Assembly: GCF_001439915.1 (NCBI RefSeq)
Contig: NZ_LMBW01000002.1
Span: 62,001 to 126,000 of the forward strand
Direction: 5' to 3'
From: Fredinandcohnia humi
GTDB lineage: Bacteria; Bacillota; Bacilli; Bacillales; Bacillaceae_L
DNA length: 64,000 bases
The stretch's first letter is position 1. Every line of letters begins with the position of its first letter. Below the pieces are notes generated by a model. The model was not told the origin of the DNA and ran no database searches. It worked only from the letters and a program-made list of their open reading frames with translations. This document shows, piece by piece, positions 8,638-16,255 of the stretch. Made by a program: the position numbers and the translations under genes.

Positions 8638-9252
8638 TTATCTTGTTTTTGATTTTCTTTTAGTAAAAAATATAACAAGAAATCCAGTTCCTGCTAATGC
8701 GATTAATGCATACGTAATGTTGGAGTAAATGTCCATGTAGTGAACAATCACATCCCAAGATTCACCAAAAGCCGCTCCTAGCATCACAAGAATTACATTC
8801 CAAATTAATGTTCCAAGCGTTGTAAATAAAATGAACATCCAAAAATTCATATTGGACATCCCGGCTGGAATGGAAATTAAGCTTCTAATTAACGGAACCA
8901 TCCGGCAGAAAAATACAGTCCAGTAACCATATTTATCAAACCAATCATCTGCTTTATGGATATCCTGTTTTGTTACTCGTAAAATCCGACCATAGCGGTC
9001 AACAATTTTTTCTAATCGCTCCACATCAAGTAAGCGACCAATACCATAAAGAATAATTGCTCCTACAACCGAACCAATAGTTGCAGCGATGATGACACCT
9101 GGCACAGTTAATTTTGTTATTGTTGTCATAAATCCACCTGCTGTTAATATGACCTCAGATGGTATGGGTGGGAATATATTTTCTAGTGCAATTAATAGAA
9201 AAATTCCGATGTACCCGAATTGATCCATAAAATCTGTAATCCAATTATCCAT
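8638..9252 (-). CDS. DedA-family membrane protein
   Basis: A 204-residue polytopic protein of the DedA/VTT superfamily. Visible marks are the ENIFPPIPSEVILTAGG segment near residue 25 and the FCRMVPLIRSLISIPAGMSNM segment, with the basic and Gly residues typical of lipid-flipping DedA proteins. Start ATG 9252 has GGAGG five bases upstream; an ATG ten codons earlier lacks a site. It precedes uppP in what is probably a two-gene operon, consistent with a role in lipid carrier handling at the membrane. Confidence 0.88.
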   Translation of the reverse strand: MDNWITDFMDQFGYIGIFLLIALENIFPPIPSEVILTAGGFMTTITKLTVPGVIIAATIGSVVGAIILYGIGRLLDVERLEKIVDRYGRILRVTKQDIHKADDWFDKYGYWTVFFCRMVPLIRSLISIPAGMSNMNFWMFILFTTLGTLIWNVILVMLGAAFGESWDVIVHYMDIYSNITYALIALAGTGFLVIFFTKRKSKTR

Positions 9253-9350
9253 TAATACCTCCAAATTAGATACTATTGCCACTAAATTCGATAAGCATTC
9301 TTATTGTAATCTATGTTTGTCCTTCTTTAAAGTATAACTTATAAATTTTT

Positions 9351-10106
9351 CTATTCGTGTAATTCTAATATGACTGGACAATGGTCACTGCCCATTACGT
9401 GGGAGTGGATTTGAGAATCCTTTAAACGGTTCTTTAATGGTTCGGACACAATAAAATAGTCAATTCTCCAGCCGATGTTCTTTTCGCGAACATTTCGCAT
9501 GTAACTCCACCATGTATATTTACCAGTCATGTCTGGATAAAAGTATCTGAAAGAATCAACGAAACCAGAGCTGAGCAAGTCGGTCATCTTGCCACGTTCT
9601 TCATCGGTGAATCCAGAATTTCCTCGATTCGATTTCGCGTTCTTTAAATCAATGTCAGCATGAGCCACATTCAAATCACCGCAAAGAATAATTGGCTTTT
9701 TCTCGTTTAAATGAATGAGATATTCACGTATACGGTCTTCCCATTCAAGTCGAAAGCTGAGACGCGCTAGATCTCTTTGTGAATTTGGTGTGTACACATT
9801 GATTAAATAAAAATCCTCAAATTCTAATGTAAGAATTCGTCCTTCTGCTTCTTCGTTCTCATCACCAACACCATATGAAACTGAAAGTGGCTTTTCTTTC
9901 GAAAAAACAGCTGTTCCAGAATAGCCTTTTTTAAGTGCATAATTCCAATATTGATGATAGCCCTCAAGTTCCAGCTCGATTTGACCTTCCTGGAGCTTTG
10001 TTTCCTGCACACAAAAGATGTCCGCATCCATTTCGTGAAAATAATCTAAAAATCCTTTTCGGACACAAGCCCTTAATCCATTTACATTCCAAGATACAAG
10101 TTTCAT
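9351..10106 (-). CDS. exoA: Exodeoxyribonuclease III (AP endonuclease)
   Basis: Mg-dependent exonuclease III / class II AP endonuclease for base-excision repair. Length 251 is normal. The catalytic motifs are complete: SWNVNGLRA at the start, QETKLQ (Glu metal ligand), GDLNVAHADID, the RIDYFIVSE segment and GSDHCPV at the end. ATG 10106 has a GAGGAAG site. It lies 23 bases after the SDR gene on the same strand. The window carries two further DNA-repair enzymes, an Fpg/Nei protein and an endonuclease IV homologue, at separate sites. Confidence 0.95.
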   Translation of the reverse strand: MKLVSWNVNGLRACVRKGFLDYFHEMDADIFCVQETKLQEGQIELELEGYHQYWNYALKKGYSGTAVFSKEKPLSVSYGVGDENEEAEGRILTLEFEDFYLINVYTPNSQRDLARLSFRLEWEDRIREYLIHLNEKKPIILCGDLNVAHADIDLKNAKSNRGNSGFTDEERGKMTDLLSSGFVDSFRYFYPDMTGKYTWWSYMRNVREKNIGWRIDYFIVSEPLKNRLKDSQIHSHVMGSDHCPVILELHE

Positions 10107-10129
10107 AATGTTAAAGCTTCCTCTCTATG

Positions 10130-10864
10130 TTACTCCTCATATATCATTTTTCTCGTCATCCCGCCGTCTACGACAAGATTAATTCCTGTTACAAAACTAT
10201 TTTTTGGATCGGTCAGATAAAGACATGCATTTGCAATGTCTGCTGGTTTTCCGACTCGTTTTGAAAAATGCTGTTCGTGGTCAATTTCGCGAAGATCCTC
10301 ATATTTACCAGTTTCGATCCATCCAGGTGAAATCGCATTTACCGTAATCTGATATTCCGAAAATGATGCAGCAAGTGCATGAGTAATCGCAACAATTCCG
10401 CCCTTTGTTGCTGCATATCCCTCTGTATGAGGCTCAGACATGATCGCTCTAGTTGACGCAATATTGACGATTGAGCCGCCAGATTCCTTCATATATTTTG
10501 CTGCTTCTCTTGAACATAAAAAAACACTTCGCAAATTGGTATTTATCACATCATCCCATTCCTCTAGGGTTACATCGAATGGTGATTTGAATAGATTTTT
10601 CCCAGCGTTGTTAATTAAAGTATCAATTTTACCATATGTTTGATGAGTTTGGTTCATCAATTGGAAGATATCCTGTTCGCTTCTTACATCTGTTTTGATA
10701 AAAATGGCTTCCGATCCATATTCGTTAAGTTCATTTGAAAGTTCTTTTCCCGCTTCAGCATTCATATCTGCTAAAACAACTTTTGCACCAATTTCTGCAT
10801 ATGCTTTAGCAATACCTTTTCCAATTCCGTTTGCTGCTCCTGTTACGATGACAACTCGACTCAT
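10130..10864 (-). CDS. Short-chain dehydrogenase/reductase
   Basis: A 244-residue NAD(P)-dependent classical SDR. It shows TGAANGIGKGIA (cofactor-binding TGxxxGxG), the acidic ADMN turn, NNAG, the catalytic Ser...Tyr-x3-Lys (IAS...YAATK) and the PGWIETG segment. The Asp after the second strand suggests NAD preference. The start is ATG 10864; a TTG four codons upstream overlaps the likely ribosome site. Closest annotated relatives are usually called glucose 1-dehydrogenase-like, but no substrate can be assigned. Confidence 0.88.
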   Translation of the reverse strand: MSRVVIVTGAANGIGKGIAKAYAEIGAKVVLADMNAEAGKELSNELNEYGSEAIFIKTDVRSEQDIFQLMNQTHQTYGKIDTLINNAGKNLFKSPFDVTLEEWDDVINTNLRSVFLCSREAAKYMKESGGSIVNIASTRAIMSEPHTEGYAATKGGIVAITHALAASFSEYQITVNAISPGWIETGKYEDLREIDHEQHFSKRVGKPADIANACLYLTDPKNSFVTGINLVVDGGMTRKMIYEE

Positions 10865-10998
10865 TTTCTTCACCAACCTATTGTCCTATTTTATAAGTTT
10901 CCTCTCCCATTATAATCGAAGAAGCCAATCTGGCAAAATAAAACAGAGATTCAAAGGTTCTAAGAATGATAAAATGACGTATGGGAGTGAAAACGAAC

Positions 10999-11955
10999 AT
11001 GCGAAAAAAAATTACTTTATTTCTATTTTTATTATGCAGTCTTCCGATTTTATTAAGTTTAGATCCCTTTACGTATGACTCTACTTATTATGCTAAATAT
11101 GAATCTCCTGAAGGAATTCTTTTCTTGAGTTACACAGAAAACTGGAATGAACCTCAATTACAGGATTTATATCAGGAATTACTAAAAAATAAACATGGTG
11201 GGGAAATAAACCTTTTACAGGAAATACGTGTAATGGGCGGATCCTCACCTTCAAATAATATGATTACTGGAATCTATCATCCTTTTATAAGTAGCATTAC
11301 ACTATATAAAGGAAATGAACATTCAAACGCACGCGAATATCGCGGTACATTGTCACACGAATATGGGCATCATTTTGCTTATTATTATTTTCCTTTTCAC
11401 CATTTTCCTTTTTCAACATGGGCGAAACTAAGAGGATTAGATCATATGCCTATTCATTGGAATTCGTTTATAAATTACTCCATCTCCGCACATGAATGGT
11501 ATCCACAGGAAGTTTTTGCTGATGATTATGTGCTATTATACGGGGCAACCGATGAGACAAATCGTGAAGATGTCTATACGAACGAAGGTTTTTATAAGCG
11601 AACACAGCATGAAAATCAGAAGCTTCATAATGTATTAGACAATGAAGAACTACATCAATTTTTAGAGCAAGAAACAGGTATTAAAATTGATCAGAACAGG
11701 AAACTGAAAACGCCTGAACCTATCGACATTACCGAGGACAGTTTGACGTTTTCAGTAGAGAAAAAGAAGGATGTAGCTTACCGGTTGAATCTATTAGATT
11801 ACGAATTATATAAAATTACTGATGACCAAAGTGGCTTAATCACTTTTTCCAATCTAGATTTGCCCAAAAATGCAGTTGTTTCTCTCGATGTTCTAGATTT
11901 AAATACGTCTATTGGTTATCGAACAGATGATATCCGACTACATTTGAAGGATTAG
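10999..11955 (+). CDS. Secreted or membrane-anchored putative zinc metallopeptidase
   Basis: A 318-residue protein with an N-terminal signal or anchor (KK then about 16 hydrophobic residues). A HEYGHH zinc-binding HExxH lies at residues 120-124, followed about 46 residues later by EVFADDY, the position where gluzincins supply the third ligand (Glu 171). The C-terminal 90 residues look like a beta-sandwich domain. ATG 10999 is preceded by GGGAG; the earlier ATG at 10981 overlaps that site. I do not recognise a named family, so peptidase activity is inferred from the motif. Confidence 0.7.
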   Translation: MRKKITLFLFLLCSLPILLSLDPFTYDSTYYAKYESPEGILFLSYTENWNEPQLQDLYQELLKNKHGGEINLLQEIRVMGGSSPSNNMITGIYHPFISSITLYKGNEHSNAREYRGTLSHEYGHHFAYYYFPFHHFPFSTWAKLRGLDHMPIHWNSFINYSISAHEWYPQEVFADDYVLLYGATDETNREDVYTNEGFYKRTQHENQKLHNVLDNEELHQFLEQETGIKIDQNRKLKTPEPIDITEDSLTFSVEKKKDVAYRLNLLDYELYKITDDQSGLITFSNLDLPKNAVVSLDVLDLNTSIGYRTDDIRLHLKD

Positions 11956-12001
11956 ATAGAAAATTACCCGCATTTCATTATATAATGAAATTACGATGTT
12001 G

Positions 12002-12132
12002 AACTTTATTCTGTAGAGGGATCTACAGAATAAAGTTTTAGCCTCCGGCGGATGCCTCAGATTTTTCAAAGGAATTTTTTCGAGCATGCTCGAAAAAAAA
12101 TCTGGGCGCAAATACGCCAAGGCGTATTTGAT
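12002..12132 (+). repeat. Composite intergenic repeat family 1, copy B
   Basis: Here the outer arms form an almost continuous hairpin (ACTTTATTCTGTAG / CTACAGAATAAAGT, loop about 6 bases), followed by the conserved core ending AAATACGCCAAGGCGTATTTGAT. The core ends only a few bases before the mntR ribosome site. Confidence 0.85.
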
Positions 12133-12144
12133 TGAAAGGCGGTA

Positions 12145-12567
12145 ATGACGATTCCGACACCGAGTATGGAAGATTATTTAGAAAAAATTTATTTATCCAT
12201 TCAGCATAAAGGCTACGCCCGAAGTGTAGATATTGCTTCTTCATTAAATGTCCTCCCTTCTTCCGTCACAAAGATGATGCAAAAACTGGACGAGGAAGGC
12301 TATGGAATATACGAAAAATATAGAGGCTTTGTGTTAACTGATAAAGGAACAACAGTCGCAAAAAAACTGGTTGAAAAGCACGAAATGCTAGAGGACTTTT
12401 TAAAAATGATCGGCGTACAAGATAAAAATATTTATGAAGAAGTGGAGAAACTCGAGCATTATATTAGCAAAGAAACATCTCTTTGTTTGACAACCTTGAT
12501 TGATTTTTTTGAAGAAAATCCTTCATTTAAACAAGAATACCTTCAATTTCGAAAAGGCAAGATGTAA
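12145..12567 (+). CDS. mntR: Manganese-responsive transcriptional regulator MntR
   Basis: DtxR-family repressor of manganese uptake. The 140-residue protein aligns by eye with B. subtilis MntR: TPSMEDYLEKIY at the N-terminus (Asp10 and Glu13 correspond to the Asp8/Glu11 ligands), the winged helix SSVTKMMQKLDEEGY, EKHEML (His ligand) and EEVEKLEHY (Glu/Glu/His ligands). ATG 12145 follows AAAGGCGG closely. The repeat copy B forms its whole upstream region, so its promoter may lie in or before that element. It is convergent with the sigma-factor fusion. Confidence 0.93.
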   Translation: MTIPTPSMEDYLEKIYLSIQHKGYARSVDIASSLNVLPSSVTKMMQKLDEEGYGIYEKYRGFVLTDKGTTVAKKLVEKHEMLEDFLKMIGVQDKNIYEEVEKLEHYISKETSLCLTTLIDFFEENPSFKQEYLQFRKGKM

Positions 12568-12597
12568 AAAAGCTCAGGCGAAACCTGAGCTTTTTCT
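12566..12597. terminator. Bidirectional terminator between mntR and sigma/anti-sigma fusion
   Basis: AGCTCAGG GCGAAA CCTGAGCT stem with an A-run before and a T-run after, overlapping the stop codon of the convergent gene. Confidence 0.85.
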
Positions 12598-14578
12598 ATT
12601 TTAAGTCAAAGTGAATGACTTCATCCAAATAGGTAGTGCTTTGATATCCATTAATTTGTAGCGAACCGGGAATAATTTCTTCAGCCGATACTTCACTATA
12701 AGCCTCAATTAATACTTTCGTTTGGTAATGGCGTGGTTGGTCGATTAAATCCATATTAGCAAAATAATTATACTCGTAAGGATCATATTTCTTTCCAGCC
12801 CGATCAACCAATACTCCCTCCATATTACTAATTCCGCTAGACATGGCTGATGTCTTATTTTGACCAAGCACTTCAAAATCGATTGACTCAAATTTCCGTC
12901 CTTCCGTCAATTCAGTAGATACTTCGATTGTTGTAGGTAAACCAAGCTCAACCTTGTCGATTGAAATCTCACTGCCGAGATATTCAAAGGTTTGCGGAAA
13001 TGCTTGATTCATATCAACATCCACGATGAATAAATCATTTATATAATAAGACAATGAATTTAGACGGACAAGAGCTTCTTTTGGTTTGTCAAAATAGAGG
13101 GAATCAAAAATAGACTGAAATGTGTAAGAGTCATTCGTACCTCCATCTACTGGGAAATTCCAACCATAACCGATCGGTTTTGCCGTTTTAGCTTTCGTTT
13201 CGATTCCTTCAAAAAATAATTGATTAAAATTTCTATCCATCGTGTTTAGTTCAAAACTATATTGTAGGACTGTCGCAGTTGGAGCCATTATCAATTTAGT
13301 AAACTCCATCGGTATACCATCCACTGTTATTTTTTCATCAATAGGATACTCGGTCGAATCTTGCATTTTTATCGGTATTTCGAATCTCCAGTTCCCAACG
13401 GTATAGCTAGTCTCATCATATAAATCCATCCAAGCTTCCATTTCGAGATTTTCTTTGATTTTTTGAAGTCTTGAAATATTGAGTTTTATTGTTTTTGCGT
13501 CTGCAGAAATTGGTAATAAACTAAGCTTTCCTTTAAAAATAGCACCCTCACTTTCTAAGGGCTGAACGGATAGATGATTGATAGGATAAGCTTGTTGATC
13601 AAAGGTTCCAAATTCATCCTCAAAATAGACCCCATTCCAAAAATTAATTCCATATTGTTCTTCCCCCTCGAGGTTCTCAACCTCATAATAGATCAGGGTT
13701 TGAAATTCATCGGCAACTGCGCTTTTTATTGTCAATTTTACTCCATTGGATTCTTGGATAAGATTAAGGGGCTCACCGATTCCACTCTTTAAAAAGGAAA
13801 GTAGCTGCTCATCCTCTTTGTCCTGCCAATCAAGCCAAGAATAATACATATATGCAAAACCATTTGTCACATAAGCAATCAAGAGGAGAACAATGAATGA
13901 AGAAGCGATTCCAACACCAATGTTTGTTCGTTTCTTTCTTTTTTTTCTTTTTGCCTCCTCTATTTTCATTACATTAGCGATAACTGGTTCCAGAAATTCC
14001 TCCGGTACTTGGATCGCTTCAGCACCCTCGATGAGCGAATATATGGTATTCTGAAAACTCGCTAGACTAGTTTGACAGCTTTGACATGTATGTAAATGTA
14101 TTTCAAGTTCAATTTTTTCTGGTCGGTTTAATGATCGACTTAAATAATCAATAAATTTTTCCAGGTAGTGACCTTCCTTAACCCCACTTAAACGCTGAAT
14201 TCCTTTATGAAGACGTGCCTGAACTGCTTCACCCGAGATTCCAAGAATTTCGGAAACCTCATTTTGTGAAAGTCCTAACACATAGGTTAAAACGAGGGCA
14301 TCATCTAAATCTGCCTGTGTTCTTCTTTTACATTCCTCTAGGAAAAGCCCAATCACCCATTTTTCAAAGTCTGGATTCTTTTTTTGTTTTCGAAAGTCAG
14401 TTTGAACCTTTAGCATGATTTGGTAAAAAACATCTTGAATGTCTTCGGAATTTTTTAGATATGTCCATGCAAATTTGTAAAGGTCATCTTTCCTATGGTC
14501 AAACCAATTGATAATGGCTCCCATGTCTTTTTCTCGTATCATTTTTATTAAAACGGGATCTGTTTCTGCTATGATCAC
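12596..14578 (-). CDS. ECF sigma factor fused to membrane-bound anti-sigma (DUF4179-like) protein
   Basis: One 660-residue chain with three parts. Residues about 20-130 are an ECF sigma factor: region 2 (LYKFAWTYLKNSEDIQDVF) and a region 4 helix-turn-helix (LGLSQNEVSEILGISGEAV) joined by a very short linker. Residues 161-168 carry a zinc anti-sigma motif, His-x3-Cys-x2-Cys. A basic stretch (RKKRKKR) precedes one membrane helix at about 220-240, and about 420 residues outside the membrane look like DUF4179/DUF5643-type extracytoplasmic domains. Start is GTG 14578 after AGGGGAG. No frameshift is seen at the joins. The sigma part would be tethered unless cleaved. Confidence 0.85.
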   Translation of the reverse strand: MIIAETDPVLIKMIREKDMGAIINWFDHRKDDLYKFAWTYLKNSEDIQDVFYQIMLKVQTDFRKQKKNPDFEKWVIGLFLEECKRRTQADLDDALVLTYVLGLSQNEVSEILGISGEAVQARLHKGIQRLSGVKEGHYLEKFIDYLSRSLNRPEKIELEIHLHTCQSCQTSLASFQNTIYSLIEGAEAIQVPEEFLEPVIANVMKIEEAKRKKRKKRTNIGVGIASSFIVLLLIAYVTNGFAYMYYSWLDWQDKEDEQLLSFLKSGIGEPLNLIQESNGVKLTIKSAVADEFQTLIYYEVENLEGEEQYGINFWNGVYFEDEFGTFDQQAYPINHLSVQPLESEGAIFKGKLSLLPISADAKTIKLNISRLQKIKENLEMEAWMDLYDETSYTVGNWRFEIPIKMQDSTEYPIDEKITVDGIPMEFTKLIMAPTATVLQYSFELNTMDRNFNQLFFEGIETKAKTAKPIGYGWNFPVDGGTNDSYTFQSIFDSLYFDKPKEALVRLNSLSYYINDLFIVDVDMNQAFPQTFEYLGSEISIDKVELGLPTTIEVSTELTEGRKFESIDFEVLGQNKTSAMSSGISNMEGVLVDRAGKKYDPYEYNYFANMDLIDQPRHYQTKVLIEAYSEVSAEEIIPGSLQINGYQSTTYLDEVIHFDLK

Positions 14579-14667
14579 AATGTATGACTCTCCCCTTGGA
14601 AAACATTTCTTTCTTCAATATTCAACAAATAATGCACGAATCCTTCTTAATTTTAAGCTTTGTTAAA

Positions 14668-15811
14668 GTTAGTTGTTGATAATTGATTTTTAAGAACGTA
14701 TGTTCTATAATTAAACTAACTAAAATAGGGTTGGTGATGATTGTGAGAGCGACTGAAATTCTTAAAGCCATTCAAAAACTAAATCCAGCAGAGAAGCACA
14801 GATTACGTGAATATTTAATTGATGCACTCACAGCATCGAGTTCGACTGGAACCGTTCTTCACGAAATATCTGAACGTAAGAATAAGAATGGGTATGAATG
14901 TCCTGATTGTGCATCAGAACATATTGTTCGATACGGTAAATATACAACAATTGTTGATGGCGAAGAGGTTAAAAAGCAACGCTATCGCTGTAAGGCTTGT
15001 AAAAAGACATTCACTGACCTCACAAATACAGTTCTTTATCGAACTCGTCACCTTAACCAGTGGATTAAATTTGTTGAGTGTATGATTGAAGGTTATTCTC
15101 TTCGGAAGTCTGCTGACTTAATCGGCAACATCACTCACGTCACTTTATTTTATTGGAGACACAAACTACTATCATCGTTAAAGCAAATGGAAATACCTAA
15201 TTTTGAAGGTATCGTTGAAATGGACGAGACCTATTTCCTATACTCAGAAAAGGGACAAAGAAAAATTAAAGATAGAAAGCCACGCAAACGTGGCGGTTCT
15301 GCAAAAAAACGGGGTATAAGCAATGAACAAGTGTGTGTATTAGTTGCAAGGGACCGTGACAAGACCACTTTTTCGCAGATATTAGGTATGGGTAGGTTAA
15401 CGAAAAAACAATTAGACAAAGCCGTCGGGCATAGGCTTTCAAATGAAAATATACTACTATGCACGGATTCTTGGCGTGCATTTAAAACATATGCTGCTGA
15501 AAAGGGAATGGATATTTACCAATTCAAGTCCGATGGTAAAATTCGTACGAAGGGGCTTTACCACATCCAGAACGTGAATAATTATCATAGAAGACTAAAA
15601 GGATGGATACAACGATTTAATGGTGTTGCGACCAAGTATTTAAACAATTACCTTACTTGGTTTCAGGTCTTAGAAAGTATCCATCACCAAAGAAATGAAG
15701 TAACAATGAATGACTTGATTATTAAAGCGAATTTAGTACAAAATTCAGAAACTTATGATACAATCAGGTTAACTAAATTTGCTGTATAACACTGTCGCTT
15801 ATTCAACTAAC
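14668..15811 (+). mobile_element. IS1595-type insertion sequence, ends uncertain
   Basis: The transposase gene lies between GTTAGTTG (14668-14675) and its inverse CAACTAAC (15804-15811). This 8-base pair is the best candidate for terminal repeats, with a further TAA in register. No convincing target duplication flanks it, so the true ends remain unproven. Confidence 0.5.
14737..15789 (+). CDS. IS1595-family transposase
   Basis: A 350-residue transposase, apparently intact. The N-terminal zinc ribbon is CPDC...CKAC (about residues 55-90). The ISXO2-like DDE catalytic domain follows, with EMDETYF, CTDSWRAF and the HIQNVNNYHRRLKGWI segment that normally carries the third site. ATG 14737 is used; a GTG two codons on and an in-frame ATG at 14683 are alternatives. 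It sits just upstream of the sigma/anti-sigma gene start, in divergent orientation. Confidence 0.88.
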   Translation: MIVRATEILKAIQKLNPAEKHRLREYLIDALTASSSTGTVLHEISERKNKNGYECPDCASEHIVRYGKYTTIVDGEEVKKQRYRCKACKKTFTDLTNTVLYRTRHLNQWIKFVECMIEGYSLRKSADLIGNITHVTLFYWRHKLLSSLKQMEIPNFEGIVEMDETYFLYSEKGQRKIKDRKPRKRGGSAKKRGISNEQVCVLVARDRDKTTFSQILGMGRLTKKQLDKAVGHRLSNENILLCTDSWRAFKTYAAEKGMDIYQFKSDGKIRTKGLYHIQNVNNYHRRLKGWIQRFNGVATKYLNNYLTWFQVLESIHHQRNEVTMNDLIIKANLVQNSETYDTIRLTKFAV

Positions 15812-16141
15812 GGGGCAGGATTGTTCAAGAGAAGAAACATTAGGTTTCTGTGATGTAATTCTTATGTTAATTTTTCTCTTAGTCATTATTTATTATGAGG
15901 GAGCTGAGTAATTTGGAATTATTTATTTTGTTGATAGTAATTGTGGTATTAGTTATTGTGTTAATAGTTAGCTTAATTATGGGTATTTACTCTACCAATA
16001 AACATTTTAAAATTAAGGAAAAAGAAATAAAATTAGAGCAGGAAAGATTAGAACTGGAACGAAAAAGATTAGAATTAGAAGAAAATAAAGGATAGAGAAA
16101 TAGTAATTATGTTCACTTAACGGGTGCTTTGGTTGAATAAG
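15798..16141. repeat. 344-bp block bounded by 10-base inverted repeats
   Basis: CTTATTCAAC at 15798-15807 is matched exactly by GTTGAATAAG at 16132-16141. Both arms are followed inward by similar AACGGG text (CTAACGGGG and CTTAACGGGT). The block holds one small ORF and no transposase, so it looks like a non-autonomous element or a stem-loop element split by an insertion. Confidence 0.55.
15913..16095 (+). CDS. Small single-pass membrane protein with charged coiled coil
   Basis: About 60 residues: a strongly hydrophobic helix (about residues 4-28) followed by a cytosolic Glu/Lys/Leu-rich coiled coil with repeated RLELE-type units. I favour the TTG at 15913, nine bases after GAGGGAG; an ATG at 15895 lies within that ribosome site and has none of its own. 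Topology resembles small phage or plasmid accessory proteins, but no family is recognised. It is the only gene within the 15798-16141 inverted-repeat block. Confidence 0.6.
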   Translation: MELFILLIVIVVLVIVLIVSLIMGIYSTNKHFKIKEKEIKLEQERLELERKRLELEENKG

Positions 16142-16155
16142 ACATTATTACTAAT

Positions 16156-16190
16156 GAGAACTTCCAGAAAACGGAAGTTCTCATTTTTTA
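16156..16190 (+). terminator. Terminator after the inverted-repeat block
   Basis: GAGAACTTCC AGAAAAC GGAAGTTCTC followed by ATTTTTT. Confidence 0.85.
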
Positions 16191-16228
16191 CCTTATATCA
16201 ACAATAAACTTTAACATAGCCTAATTTT

Positions 16229-16255
16229 AAAAAAGAACCCCATTATAGGAGTTCT
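16229..16255 (-). terminator. Terminator of ABC exporter operon
   Basis: On the minus strand AGAACTCC pairs with GGGGTTCT (one G-U) and is followed by a T-run; it overlaps the stop codon of the second exporter gene. Confidence 0.65.

Noticed and set aside
12038-12244. Minus-strand reading frame across the repeat and the start of mntR
   Set aside because: It is a shadow of repeat copy B and the mntR coding strand; no ribosome site.
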